Assembly: GCA_023411215.1 (NCBI GenBank) | Contig: JAEYOY010000079.1 | Span: 40,564 to 104,563 of the forward strand | DNA from: Bacillota bacterium | GTDB taxonomy: Bacteria > Bacillota > Clostridia > Lachnospirales > Lachnospiraceae | DNA length: 64,000 bases | Direction: 5' to 3' | In this document: positions 26,905-36,584 of the stretch, piece after piece | How positions within the stretch are numbered: position 1 is the stretch's first letter | How the letters are laid out: each line of letters starts with the position of its first letter | Position numbers and translations under genes: made by a program | The notes under the pieces: generated by a model | What the model saw: the letters and a program-made list of their open reading frames with translations, nothing else | The model's database searches: none | What the model was told of the DNA's origin: nothing

Positions 26905-28026
26905 TTATAGAGCGTTCTGAATGGTCGTGTCCCAAAAATCGGTATCCACAGGTTCATTGGGTAACAAAGAGGAATAAACCTCAACTCCTGCATGGCCATT
27001 CAGATGAAAGGTTCTCCATAGATTTACGTTGGGTGACCCAAAGCATATATCGACTGATTTATCCATTGGATCAAATATCATTGACCATAAGGTACCCATA
27101 CCATCTGCATAGTGATGGCAGCAGACACCATCTGGCATTCTTGTTGACAATATTTTTTTAAGTTCTTCTTTCGATATTTTTGGTAATGAAGCTACAATCG
27201 CAGATTTTAATGCTTCATACCTTACGATAGAATGCTTTGCTACAGGAAATCCAAGGTTCTTCATATAGGGAATATTATAGTGATTTGTTGAAAATAAGTA
27301 TTTATCAACTACCGATTCTCCTGCTAATTTAGTTTCTTTTTTTGATGCAGCTATTTCAATTAGTACGGAATTACCAAAACGATCGGATATAATAAAATTT
27401 CTATAGTCTGCTATTTTCAGAGTATGGATATACTTAATTGCTTGATCCACAGTTTGGCATTTGTTTAGGATAGAACGAACAATAAAGGGGAATACAAAGC
27501 CGTCTTCATTATAATCGGGATTAATAACACCGGCAGATGTAGTTACGCAAAGTCCATGTTCATTTATTCCATCAAAACGGCCAAAAATTTGACAACCGAA
27601 GCCTATTTGGCTGTATTGTCCTTTAATATGTGTTTCTATTAGCATTGGTTTATCATACCAACCAAAATCATAATTTCTACCCAGATAAGAATGACCATTA
27701 TCTGTAACCTGCGGGGTTAGTGAAATGTGGCTGCAATTACAGGATAGAATTTGTAAAAATACAAAATAGTAAACCACATCCTCTGCATTTGCGTTTACAG
27801 CATCAGCAAAGCCTTCTATTTCTTCGTTTAGCCCTGGACTAAAAATATCAAATAACTCAATAACTCTTGAGACCTGAAGCTTTGACAGTTTATTTTCATT
27901 AAAAGGTGATGTCATAAACTTAATAAATTCTTTATCTTGCTTAAATATTTCTCCGAGCTGCCTTCCTGCCTCGTAGGGGGTACCTTCAACAACACAATGC
28001 TTAAACTCAATTACTTTATTCTCCAT
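26905..28026 (-). CDS. C45-family autoproteolytic acyltransferase/amidohydrolase
   Basis: The 373-residue protein resembles the acyl-CoA:6-aminopenicillanic acid acyltransferase/C45 Ntn-hydrolase family. The likely self-processing nucleophile is Cys98 (or Cys96) in SCNCSHISL, which would become the new N-terminus of the mature chain. Further typical segments are GRNYDFGWYD, GINEHGLCVTTSAG and STNHY. No signal peptide is seen, so the enzyme is cytosolic. Bacterial members cleave or transfer acyl-amide groups; the substrate is not known. GGAGG precedes the ATG. It is divergent from an AraC-type regulator. Confidence 0.82.
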   Translation of the reverse strand: MENKVIEFKHCVVEGTPYEAGRQLGEIFKQDKEFIKFMTSPFNENKLSKLQVSRVIELFDIFSPGLNEEIEGFADAVNANAEDVVYYFVFLQILSCNCSHISLTPQVTDNGHSYLGRNYDFGWYDKPMLIETHIKGQYSQIGFGCQIFGRFDGINEHGLCVTTSAGVINPDYNEDGFVFPFIVRSILNKCQTVDQAIKYIHTLKIADYRNFIISDRFGNSVLIEIAASKKETKLAGESVVDKYLFSTNHYNIPYMKNLGFPVAKHSIVRYEALKSAIVASLPKISKEELKKILSTRMPDGVCCHHYADGMGTLWSMIFDPMDKSVDICFGSPNVNLWRTFHLNGHAGVEVYSSLLPNEPVDTDFWDTTIQNAL

Positions 28027-28296
28027 ATACTTGCCTCCAATTGATTTATGAAAGAAGTATAAATAAAATAAAAATATTACTTTTGATGTTCTTTACCAAG
28101 TTGATATGAAAGATAATTTGAAAAGGGTAGAAAATATCAAAACTTTATACTATTAATAGGGATATAATTTCTTTATTAGTAGTATTAGGAGGATCATGCG
28201 TATGGTGGAGGTAAGAAGCGATAAAAACCGGGTTTAAAATAGTTGGAAAAATATGAATACCAAGTTATTTGAGATTTTATAATGGAGGTTTATGTA

Positions 28297-29139
28297 ATGA
28301 ATTATTGTGAAAACATTCAGAAATCAATTGATTATATTGAAGAGAATATAAAAGAAGATATCAATATAAATACAGTTGTTAAGCAATCAGGGTATTCAAC
28401 CACTCATTTTTATCGTATATTTCAAGCCTTTACGGGAGAAACAATTAAAGAATATATAGTAAAGAGAAAAGTGAGTAATGCCGCGATTGAAATAGCAGTT
28501 ACGAAAAAACGTTTAATTGAAATTGCTATCGACTATGGATTTAATTCACAAGAAGTGTTTACCAGAGCCTTCACCAAATCATTTCATATTACACCGGGTA
28601 AATATAGAAAAATGAAAAGAAGTATTGTATTATATGAAAAAATAAATGCATATCAGAAATTAAAGGATAATATAGGAGGTTTATTAATCCCTAAAATAGT
28701 ACTTGAAAAAGAATTTAAGATAGTAGGAATTAAGAAGACAGTTAAGCCTGGAAATGCTTTAATACGAAACTTATGGGATGAATTCATTTTGAGAAAATCA
28801 GAAATAGGTAATGTTATTAAGAAAGATGATATATTGGGGATCTGTGAATATATGCCTAACATAACAGATGAGAGTGAGTTTGAATATATTGCAGGAATTG
28901 AGGTTGCTGATTATAATAATATTCCTGACGGTATGCTATCAAAAACGATTCCTCACTCTAAATATGCTGTATTTACTCACAAGGGAAAGATGAATGAATT
29001 AAAAACGACATATAACAATATCTATGGTAGGTGGCTTCCTTTATCAGGAAATGAATTGGCAGAAATGGATACGATTGAATTATACTCCCTTAACAATAAC
29101 CAGGATAGTACACTGGATATTTATATACCTATAAAATGA
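28297..29139 (+). CDS. AraC-family regulator with GyrI-like effector domain
   Basis: I choose the ATG at 28297, with GGAGG at 28284-28288, rather than the ATG at 28282. The 280-residue protein has an N-terminal AraC DNA-binding domain (about 5-105, with GYSTTHFYRIFQAFTGE and AIDYGFNSQEVFTRAF) and a C-terminal GyrI-like small-molecule-binding domain (about 125-280). This domain order is that of Rob/multidrug-responsive regulators. It is divergent from the C45-type hydrolase gene, which it may control. Effector unknown. Confidence 0.88.
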   Translation: MNYCENIQKSIDYIEENIKEDININTVVKQSGYSTTHFYRIFQAFTGETIKEYIVKRKVSNAAIEIAVTKKRLIEIAIDYGFNSQEVFTRAFTKSFHITPGKYRKMKRSIVLYEKINAYQKLKDNIGGLLIPKIVLEKEFKIVGIKKTVKPGNALIRNLWDEFILRKSEIGNVIKKDDILGICEYMPNITDESEFEYIAGIEVADYNNIPDGMLSKTIPHSKYAVFTHKGKMNELKTTYNNIYGRWLPLSGNELAEMDTIELYSLNNNQDSTLDIYIPIK

Positions 29140-29380
29140 TATTAAAAGTAAAGTTATAACGCCGTGGGCATATGCTAGGTATATAGAACAATAGGGAGCT
29201 GGAAGCATTTTTGGTAAATATCCGGAATGTCCGAAATTGGCAAAACAGATATTATCAAAGGTTGAATTGCTAGGAGTTCTTAAAACAGAGTATGATAGAT
29301 TGCGAAGCATGCTTTTATCGTGTGGAAACACTTTAGGTGATCAATATAAGTATCTACAATATCTTAGTGAAAGCAAGTGA
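29138..29380 (+). pseudogene. 3' remnant of an unrecognised gene
   Basis: The frame reads SKVITPWAYARYIEQ, a TAG at 29191-29193, then GAGSIFGKYPECPKLAKQIL and a helical tail ending LQYLSESK at the TGA 29378-29380. The composition after the stop is protein-like, and no start exists. It overlaps the end of the LysR gene on the other strand. Probably a decayed end of a lost gene. Confidence 0.35.
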
Positions 29381-30175
29381 ATTTGTAAAGCAATCCATGA
29401 CTTCATCGTTATCCATTTCCTGCTGGCAATACATAAAAATATCAAGTGACAAAGGCGGAAGGTGTTCCAGAGCTTTTAGTCGCAAATCTTCCTCCACTAA
29501 TTTTTGCGGCAACAGAGCAATACAATTTGAAGTGTAAATAAGAGAGAGCATCAAATCAAGCGTATCAACTTCTACAAAAGAGACACTTAATTGTAATGAA
29601 TGTATTGTTTCAATCGTTAAAGCCCTCAAAGGACAATGTTTATCTCTGTTTATAATGATATTTATTGCTTTATTAATATCATTTTTGAAGCTTTCAGAGG
29701 AAGTCCACATCAGATTTTCAGTCGTATGGTATTTGATATAGTTATTGACAGGATCTGGTTTTGTATGAGTTATAATGACATCAAAAATTTGATTGGCAAA
29801 ATTACGGCTGAGTTTATTGACGGTAGTAGTGTGCAAATTAAATAGCTCTTTTTGTCCATAAAGGGTAGGAAAGTAAAGCTTTGATAGTAACTGTGTAGAA
29901 CCTATATTTATATGCTGCTTGCTAATAAAGAATCCATGATATAGACTGTTCACAGATTCCTCGATTGCTTTGGCATAGGCATAGAACTGCTCTGTGGAAG
30001 GAAGTGTTTCTAATCCGTACCTTGTTCTGAGAAACAAAGTGGTATTAAATTCTTTTTCCAACTTCATTAATCTTGTTGAAACATTGGACTGTGTATAATT
30101 GAGTTTTTCAGCCGTTTTTGAAATTGAACGATTTTTATATAGTTCAATAAATATTTTTATATCATTTAGTTCCAT
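29354..30175 (-). CDS. LysR-family transcriptional regulator
   Basis: The 273-residue protein has the LysR helix-turn-helix at 1-60 (FIELYKNRSISKTAEKLNYTQS) and a shortened substrate-binding domain (about 85-270). It is transcribed away from a DUF4865 gene 113 bases off, the usual arrangement of a LysR regulator with its target. The inducer is unknown. Confidence 0.9.
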   Translation of the reverse strand: MELNDIKIFIELYKNRSISKTAEKLNYTQSNVSTRLMKLEKEFNTTLFLRTRYGLETLPSTEQFYAYAKAIEESVNSLYHGFFISKQHINIGSTQLLSKLYFPTLYGQKELFNLHTTTVNKLSRNFANQIFDVIITHTKPDPVNNYIKYHTTENLMWTSSESFKNDINKAINIIINRDKHCPLRALTIETIHSLQLSVSFVEVDTLDLMLSLIYTSNCIALLPQKLVEEDLRLKALEHLPPLSLDIFMYCQQEMDNDEVMDCFTNSLAFTKIL

Positions 30176-30288
30176 AAGATTACCTCAATCTGTAATATCA
30201 TTATTAATAATATTATACTTAATTACTGATAATTATACAAACTCTTTATTCAAGAGTATGATATAGGTAAAAGATCGGAGGGAACATT

Positions 30289-30825
30289 ATGATAGGAATG
30301 CAATATAAAATTTCGTTACCAAGCGACTATGACATGGATATTATCAAGAACAGGATTAAAGAAAATGGCTGTAAAATGAATGGATTTAGTGATTTACTAT
30401 TTAAATGTTATCTGATTCAGGAAAGAGGTATTGACGACTTCGAAAACGTATATTCCCCATTATATATTTGGAAAGAAAGCGCAGGGATGAATAAATTCAT
30501 CTTTGATGGATATTTTGATAATATTATCAAGTCCTTTGGATGGCAGAATATAAATATTGGAATACCTTTATTTTTAGATAGAAAAGAGAATTTCAATAAA
30601 GCAAAATATGTGGTAGAATTCATAGGAGAAATTACACCAAGAATATCATTGGAGCATTTTGCATGTAGTATTAAAGGATCTATTTATAATGAGCAAAATG
30701 TGGTGGGAATTACGTGTATATATAATCCGGATAAATGGAAATATAGTCAGTTTATTTTTTATGAAGGTCGTCCTGCAAATCAGGGTGATAATCTTTATCA
30801 AATCCTACACATTTCAGAAGGATAA
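30289..30825 (+). CDS. DUF4865-like protein
   Basis: The 178-residue protein begins MQYKISLPSDYDMDIIKNRI, the pattern of DUF4865 proteins, and is of family length. No catalytic motif is apparent. It is divergent from a LysR gene, as DUF4865 genes often are. GGAGGG precedes the ATG. Biochemical role unknown; a single-gene LysR target is inferred. Confidence 0.75.
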   Translation: MIGMQYKISLPSDYDMDIIKNRIKENGCKMNGFSDLLFKCYLIQERGIDDFENVYSPLYIWKESAGMNKFIFDGYFDNIIKSFGWQNINIGIPLFLDRKENFNKAKYVVEFIGEITPRISLEHFACSIKGSIYNEQNVVGITCIYNPDKWKYSQFIFYEGRPANQGDNLYQILHISEG

Positions 30826-30909
30826 GTATAGGGTTTGCTCGACTTCTACACTTCTTTCTAATTGTAAGATGAAGTTAAAGGTAGATTTGCAAAAACGTAT
30901 AAATAATAT

Positions 30910-30945
30910 AGCCATTGCATGACTTGGGTTATGTGATGGCTTTTT
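30910..30945 (+). terminator. Terminator after the DUF4865 gene
   Basis: AGCCAT and ATGGCT form the base of an imperfect stem followed by TTTTTG. Confidence 0.55.
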
Positions 30946-30981
30946 GTTTTGGTATTTGCCCGGAGGACAACTGAAATAAAG

Positions 30982-31018
30982 TAAGGCCCACACGTATTAT
31001 TCACGTATAGGCCTTAAA
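30982..31018 (-). terminator. Terminator of the chemoreceptor gene
   Basis: TAAGGCC and GGCCTTA with inner ACGT pairs enclose a loop; on the minus strand CTTTATTT follows. A further hairpin CTGC-CTTAT/ATAAG-CAG at 31022-31043 lies closer to the stop codon. Confidence 0.6.
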
Positions 31019-31051
31019 AAGCTGCGCTTATTATGGATAAGCAGAAACACC

Positions 31052-33133
31052 TTACGGTAGTATAAACATGTGTATCGTCTCTTCCAGCTGAATGGAAATA
31101 TCGAATAATTCCTGTGCAAGGGATCCAACCTGCTCGGAGGCGGCATTCTGCTCCTCGACGGAAGCGGATACTTCTTCGGTGCTGGCGGCGGTTTCCTCTG
31201 ATACGGCAGACACATTCTCGATGACTGAGACAACCCTTTCGTTACTGATCCTAATTTGTGAAAGCCCTTCTGCAATATCGTTAATACGATTTACAATTTC
31301 CTTCATGCCCTGTGATATTTCAACAAATACAGCTCGGGATGCGACCACAGCCTTACCTTGCTCATCGCTGACCGCCTTTGAAATAATAATTGTCTCAAGC
31401 GTCTTCTTTACATCATCCTGAATGGCTTTTATGATATCTTTGACATTGTTACTGGACTTGCTGGTATTTTCAGCAAGCTTCTTTACCTCGCCTGCTACTA
31501 CAGTGAAGCCTTTTCCGGCTTCTCCGGCTCTTGCAGCTTCTATTGCAGCATTGAGTGCCAGTAAATTAGTTTGTTCTGAGATACCCATGATGGTATCAAC
31601 TATCATGCTAATCTCATCTGCTTTATGGTTCAGTTCATCAACAATCTCTGCGACATCATTGCCGGCCTTATTGCTCTCCTTTGTTCTTGTCTCAAGCTGT
31701 CCCATAATCTCAAGACCTTTTACGTTGGAATCATAAATCCGATCGGAGTATTCTTTACTTTGCGTGATCCGTTCTGCAATTATCTCGATATCCGAGGATA
31801 ATTTTACGACAGCAGTAACACCACTTTCTGCATCATTTGCAAGCTCGCCTGCACCAAGAGCCACCTCGCCGATTGCCTTAGAGACTTCTTCGATGGATTG
31901 AACAGTCTGGGTTGTAGTTTCCGACAAGGTACGGGAGGAGGTATTAACCATGCCTCCTAATTGGTTGATCTTACTAACCAGTTCTCTCAGATTCGTTATC
32001 ATATCATTAAAGCTTGTGCTTAGGCGTCCTAATTCTGACTTGGATCGATAATTGCTGAAGACGGTAAGATCACCCTGGGAAGCCTTTTCCATTAGCTTCA
32101 TAACCGAGATGATGGGTACTGTAATTCGTTTCGAGATATAATAAGCAGCAATTCCAACGATGCAGAATAACAGAATGGATACGAAGATATTATTTTCCAT
32201 GAAATCGGTTACAAAGATCATCGCATCGGATTTTTTTTCAACCGTGATGACAGCCCAATTACTTGATTCACCAGGTAATTGAATGGTACTGTAGGCACTG
32301 ATTACCTCATCTCCATTCATATCCTTATAAGTAGCGATACCAGCTTCACCAGCCAAGACCTTTTGGGTAATCTCTTTTAATTTCTCTGGCACTTGGATAT
32401 CTTCCAAACGGGTCTTTTGATTACCAGCTTCATCTAGGAGAACATTCCCTGCACTGTCCTTCTCTAAAACGGTCTTTTGAGTGGTGATATAATTATATAA
32501 CTCTGAGATCTGCTGCTTATCCGGATGAGCGATTACTACACCTTCACCGTCAATAATATAAGCATAACTACTCTCGCTCTTGCTGAACTTTTCCACCATA
32601 GTCTGGAGGGAATCCAGCTTAAGGTCAGAACCGATTACACCGACCAAATCGGAGGCGTCGTTATAAATCGGCAGGATCACAGAGGTAACTGGTACATTGC
32701 CATTTACAGAATAATAGGACTTACTGACAAAGGGCTGCTGATCACCCATGATCTGCTGGAACCACCAACGGCTAGAGCGGTCGCCGTTCTCTCCTGAGGA
32801 CCTGGCAGTTTGCATACCATCCGTTCCCTGGATATAGAAGAGATCAAAGTATGTATTTCTACCGATCGTATCGGCCAGTATACTTGTTTGTTCCTGTGCA
32901 TCAAATTCTTCTACTGCCCGTAAATGTGATATTTCTTCCGTGATACTATAGGCTTTTTCAATAAAAGCAGTAACATTATCGGAAATAGCTGCAGCAAGAA
33001 TTGTGTTATTTTCCTCAAGATCCTTTGTAAAGCCCTTTGTTATCAGGATATATCCGACAACATTGGACGTGATAAAGGGAAGAATGATTAAGAGTAGCAT
33101 GATGGTAACTAATTGTTTCCTTAGTGAATTCAT
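31052..33133 (-). CDS. Methyl-accepting chemotaxis protein with Cache-type sensor
   Basis: The 693-residue protein has an N-terminal membrane helix (about 10-32), an extracytoplasmic dCache-like sensor (about 35-300, with [15 protein letters not shown]), a second helix (about 308-330), a HAMP domain and a cytoplasmic signalling domain with the hairpin tip [19 protein letters not shown]. It relays ligand binding to CheA. No other chemotaxis genes are near. The ligand is unknown. GGAGG precedes the ATG, behind a promoter at 33288-33316. Confidence 0.93.
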   Translation of the reverse strand: MNSLRKQLVTIMLLLIILPFITSNVVGYILITKGFTKDLEENNTILAAAISDNVTAFIEKAYSITEEISHLRAVEEFDAQEQTSILADTIGRNTYFDLFYIQGTDGMQTARSSGENGDRSSRWWFQQIMGDQQPFVSKSYYSVNGNVPVTSVILPIYNDASDLVGVIGSDLKLDSLQTMVEKFSKSESSYAYIIDGEGVVIAHPDKQQISELYNYITTQKTVLEKDSAGNVLLDEAGNQKTRLEDIQVPEKLKEITQKVLAGEAGIATYKDMNGDEVISAYSTIQLPGESSNWAVITVEKKSDAMIFVTDFMENNIFVSILLFCIVGIAAYYISKRITVPIISVMKLMEKASQGDLTVFSNYRSKSELGRLSTSFNDMITNLRELVSKINQLGGMVNTSSRTLSETTTQTVQSIEEVSKAIGEVALGAGELANDAESGVTAVVKLSSDIEIIAERITQSKEYSDRIYDSNVKGLEIMGQLETRTKESNKAGNDVAEIVDELNHKADEISMIVDTIMGISEQTNLLALNAAIEAARAGEAGKGFTVVAGEVKKLAENTSKSSNNVKDIIKAIQDDVKKTLETIIISKAVSDEQGKAVVASRAVFVEISQGMKEIVNRINDIAEGLSQIRISNERVVSVIENVSAVSEETAASTEEVSASVEEQNAASEQVGSLAQELFDISIQLEETIHMFILP

Positions 33134-33316
33134 AGAATAGTTCCTCCAAAGGTATTTGATTTTATCAATATGGTGTTTTTAGACGGGAGTGCTTTCGGGG
33201 GAGCCTGCCCGTAGGGATCCTATGATCGAGTTAATGAGACGACAACCTGGAAGAAAATATCGAATGGTAGGACCAATACAAAGCATTAGTGTACCGATAA
33301 GTTGGGCAAATGTCAA
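33134..33316 (-). promoter_or_regulatory. Promoter and structured leader of the chemoreceptor gene
   Basis: On the minus strand TTGACA (33311-33316), 17-base spacer and TACACT (33288-33293) form a promoter about 155 bases before the start. The leader holds a G/C-rich hairpin at 33183-33212 (ACGGG and CCCGT ends with an inner stem). I could not match it to a known riboswitch. The remaining bases to 33513 hold nothing I can name. Confidence 0.5.
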
Positions 33317-33513
33317 TGAGAATATTAAAAATCAGTATAAAAAGTGCCTAAATATTTCTACACGGTTAATTATTAGGAGCTGCTGTAGACTTAAGCATAG
33401 ATAAACATTATAATTATATTAAAAATATGATATAATAGTAGACTAAATTTGGAAAAATATGATAATCTTACTATGTAATTACATCAGTGCATAATTAGAA
33501 AACAGGTAGATGA

Positions 33514-34479
33514 ATGATAAACACTGACAATGTAAAAGAAAAACGAAAGAAAATCCCAAAGCTCCCCGGAATATATAAAATGCTTGACTCCAGAGGGAAT
33601 ATTATTTATATCGGGAAGAGCAAATGCTTGCAAAATAGAGTTAGATCCTATTTTGCCCCCTCTCCTAAGTGGGAGAAGGCTAATCGAATGGTAACTATGA
33701 TTAAGGATATTGAATATGTTGTTACCGATACTCATCTTGAAGCCAGGCTGCTGGAATGTAAGCTGATTAAGGAGCATAAGCCGCGTTTTAATGCACAAAT
33801 GAAAAATGATCAACGTTACTTTTTTATCAAGGTGGAAAATTATAATCGATATAATCCATTAACGATCTCTGAGGAGAGAACCGAGAATTGCTTTGGACCG
33901 TTCCGAAGTAAATATACCATCAGTGAGTTCTTAAACCGGTTGAAAAATCTATATCCGATTATTAAAAGCAATCAGGTCTATGAGTTTGATTTTCATATGT
34001 TTCCTGTAGCAATGGAGGAGTATATATTTAATCAGAATAGGGACATTCTTCTTGAGCTTTTTGAGATGGAGGATAATATTAGTATTTTGATGGAGGTGCT
34101 TCAGTCTAAGTTGGAAGAGGCATCGTCTGAATATCGGTATGAAATTGCATTAATATACAGAGACATAATCAAATGCTTTCGGATGATTAAGAACGGATTG
34201 GACGGTTACAAGGAATTAGCATCAAATAACATACTATTAACAATACCAATAGAGATAGGCTATAAGCTGTTCCTTGTCTCTAAGGGTAATATGATTCATT
34301 CTATGATCTGCAATGAGCTAAATCAAGAGATAAAGGAGAGGTTTATCTCGGAGGGTATGTTAAGAGTGGATGAATTTGTCTTTCCCTCTGATGATGAAAA
34401 GATATGGATCGACTATCGTGATATACTTTATTCAGAGATATCAGATCTGTCGGAAGAGATGGTAGAAATAATATCCTGA
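33514..34479 (+). CDS. Short UvrC-like GIY-YIG endonuclease
   Basis: The 321-residue protein starts with a GIY-YIG nuclease domain: GIY at 19-21, YIG at 32-34, Arg42/Arg44 and the metal-binding Glu81 in EARLLECKLIKEHKPRFN. A UVR-like helical hairpin with SKLEEASSEYRYEIAL lies near 198-213, where UvrC binds UvrB. The C-terminal RNase H-like nuclease and HhH domains of UvrC are absent, so it resembles the Cho type that cuts only 3' of a lesion. It lies 51 bases before the MoxR operon. The ribosome binding site is weak. Confidence 0.78.
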   Translation: MINTDNVKEKRKKIPKLPGIYKMLDSRGNIIYIGKSKCLQNRVRSYFAPSPKWEKANRMVTMIKDIEYVVTDTHLEARLLECKLIKEHKPRFNAQMKNDQRYFFIKVENYNRYNPLTISEERTENCFGPFRSKYTISEFLNRLKNLYPIIKSNQVYEFDFHMFPVAMEEYIFNQNRDILLELFEMEDNISILMEVLQSKLEEASSEYRYEIALIYRDIIKCFRMIKNGLDGYKELASNNILLTIPIEIGYKLFLVSKGNMIHSMICNELNQEIKERFISEGMLRVDEFVFPSDDEKIWIDYRDILYSEISDLSEEMVEIIS

Positions 34480-34530
34480 TTATATAATAAAAATAAAGAA
34501 ACTAAAAATAAAGAAACGAGAGAAAAGACA

Positions 34531-35493
34531 ATGAATGTTAAACAATATGAAGATTACTATGAAAAGATTCGTATTAATTGTTCCAAGGTTATTGTAGGAA
34601 AGGATGAATGCATCCGTAAAATTGTCATTGCATATCTGGCAGGAGGTCATGTTCTTTTGGAGGATGTTCCGGGTACCGGTAAGACTATTCTGTTTCGCGC
34701 ATTTTCCAAATCTGTGGGAGGTAGAGATAAGAGGATTCAATTCACCCCTGATATTATGCCATCTGATTTAACCGGAATTAATTTCTATAATCAGAAGAAG
34801 GGTGAATTCGAATTTCGACCCGGTCCTCTGTTCGCCCAAATGGTGCTGGCGGATGAGATTAACCGTGCAACACCAAGAACTCAGTCCAGCCTTCTTGAGG
34901 CAATGGCAGAAGGTCAGATTACAGTGGATGGTGTTACCTATCCTATGGCAAAGCCGTTCATGGTAATGGCAACCCAGAATCCGCTGGAATCAGGAGGTAC
35001 CTTCCCCTTGCCAGAAGCTCAGAAAGACCGATTTATGATGAAGCTATCTCTTGGATATATGCTAAGAGAAGAGGAGCTGTCCGTACTGACCAGGGAATCT
35101 TCCTTGAATCTCCTTGAGCGAATCGGACAAGTTGTATCAACGGAGGAAACAATAAAATTACAGGAGAGTTACCATCAGATAGAGGTCAGTGAGCCTGTGA
35201 AGAATTATATTATGGATATTGTGGATAAGACTCGTAATGATCGCCGTATACAGTTAGGTGCCTCAACAAGAGCGGCGCTGTCCCTATATCAGGCTTCACA
35301 ACTGATGGCGGCAACAGCTGGACGAACCTATGTTATACCAGAGGATATCAAAGACGTATCGGGCTCCATACTGGAGCACCGTATGAGCTTTGCCGGAGTA
35401 ATCAGAGATAATGAGGCGGCACGAATCTGCCGTGAGATCATAGAGGAAGTTCCGGTTCCGATTGAAACAAGGTCTACCAAAGGAGTAATTTAA
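34531..35493 (+). CDS. MoxR-family AAA+ ATPase
   Basis: The 320-residue protein has Walker A GTGKT (48-52), Walker B LADEINRA near residue 108 and sensor motif ATQNPLE near 150. MoxR ATPases act as chaperones in assembling or activating complexes with von Willebrand/DUF58 partners. The stop overlaps the DUF58 start (TAATG), coupling translation. Client unknown. Confidence 0.92.
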   Translation: MNVKQYEDYYEKIRINCSKVIVGKDECIRKIVIAYLAGGHVLLEDVPGTGKTILFRAFSKSVGGRDKRIQFTPDIMPSDLTGINFYNQKKGEFEFRPGPLFAQMVLADEINRATPRTQSSLLEAMAEGQITVDGVTYPMAKPFMVMATQNPLESGGTFPLPEAQKDRFMMKLSLGYMLREEELSVLTRESSLNLLERIGQVVSTEETIKLQESYHQIEVSEPVKNYIMDIVDKTRNDRRIQLGASTRAALSLYQASQLMAATAGRTYVIPEDIKDVSGSILEHRMSFAGVIRDNEAARICREIIEEVPVPIETRSTKGVI

Positions 35494-36584
35494 TGGCTAC
35501 ATTTCTGGTGGTTTTGATACTGTTTGGTGCGGTGTTAGAGATATTGTCCTTATGGGACAGCATTGCGGATCTACACTATCATTGTACACCCTCTAAGCTT
35601 GGCTGTGAACCGGAGGAAGTGTTTTGTCTTAATACGGTATTGTCCAATTACGGACCCAGAACTATTTCCTTTCTTCAGATGGAGGAGCTGTTTCCAAAGC
35701 AGATGAAAATCCTTGGAGTAGAGGAAATGGCTATGGCAGACCATAGATGCCGTCTGCACGTGAGTATGCTATATATCCGTGGGAGACAAAAGATTACCCG
35801 AACCCTTCAGGTGTCCTTGCCGAATCGAGGGGTGTATGTCTTGGAAGGCTGTCGGCTGATTCGCGGCGATTTTCTCGGAATAAAGGAGAAGAGCAAGGAG
35901 GAGGTACAGCATGAGGAGATTATCATCTTTCCGAGAATTCTTAGTGATGAGAATATTCTTAACGCTCTGTCAGGCTATTACGGTGATTTTTCATCAAGAC
36001 GCTTCTATATAGAAGATCCGGTCCTGGTTAACTCCTATTCTGATTATACTGGGAGGGAGCCACTACGCTCCATCAGCTGGACACAAAGCGCAAGAAGAAA
36101 TCAATTGATGGTAAAGGAGTTTGACCATACGATGGATATGTCGGTTACCATTTTACTGGACGTATATCTTCACTGGTCTGAGGGAGCGCATCCGGAGGAG
36201 CTGGAGTACTGCTTTTCGCTGGTAAGAACCATTGCGGAGTATATGGAGAAGAGGAGGGTTTCTTACCGCCTGCTTACCAATGCTTATATCCGAAGTGAAA
36301 GTTCGGCCTACGAAGGTTTACAAAAGGCCGGACAAGGAGCGCACCATTATACAGCCTTGCTCTATACCTTGGGGCAGGCAGATGCCAACTCCTTCCGCGA
36401 TATTGATGATCTATATCAGCTGGCAGTCACCAATTTCTCCGGTGAAAATGCCATCTTCTATGTAGCGCCCTTCATGACAGATAAGCGACAGCAGCTAGTT
36501 GCTTCTTTGCAGAAGCGCTTGGGAAGTCAGGTTTACCCGATGGATGCGGCTTCCTTAAGGGAGGTGAAGCAGGATGTTATCTAG
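35493..36584 (+). CDS. DUF58 domain protein, MoxR partner
   Basis: The 363-residue protein has a hydrophobic N-terminal segment (about 1-18, perhaps one membrane helix), a beta-rich domain, and the DUF58 core YTGREPLRSISWTQSARR near 189-206 with a VWA-like region after it. DUF58 proteins accompany MoxR ATPases. It overlaps the next gene by 11 bases. Confidence 0.88.
   Translation: MATFLVVLILFGAVLEILSLWDSIADLHYHCTPSKLGCEPEEVFCLNTVLSNYGPRTISFLQMEELFPKQMKILGVEEMAMADHRCRLHVSMLYIRGRQKITRTLQVSLPNRGVYVLEGCRLIRGDFLGIKEKSKEEVQHEEIIIFPRILSDENILNALSGYYGDFSSRRFYIEDPVLVNSYSDYTGREPLRSISWTQSARRNQLMVKEFDHTMDMSVTILLDVYLHWSEGAHPEELEYCFSLVRTIAEYMEKRRVSYRLLTNAYIRSESSAYEGLQKAGQGAHHYTALLYTLGQADANSFRDIDDLYQLAVTNFSGENAIFYVAPFMTDKRQQLVASLQKRLGSQVYPMDAASLREVKQDVI

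Noticed and set aside
33183..33212. c-di-GMP riboswitch before the chemoreceptor gene
   Set aside because: The CGAAAGC element resembles part of the GEMM-I consensus, but the GGGCAAACC and AUGGUAGCC parts are missing.
33189..33404. 71-codon open frame starting at GTG
   Set aside because: It covers the promoter and leader of the chemoreceptor gene on the other strand and has no recognisable domain.
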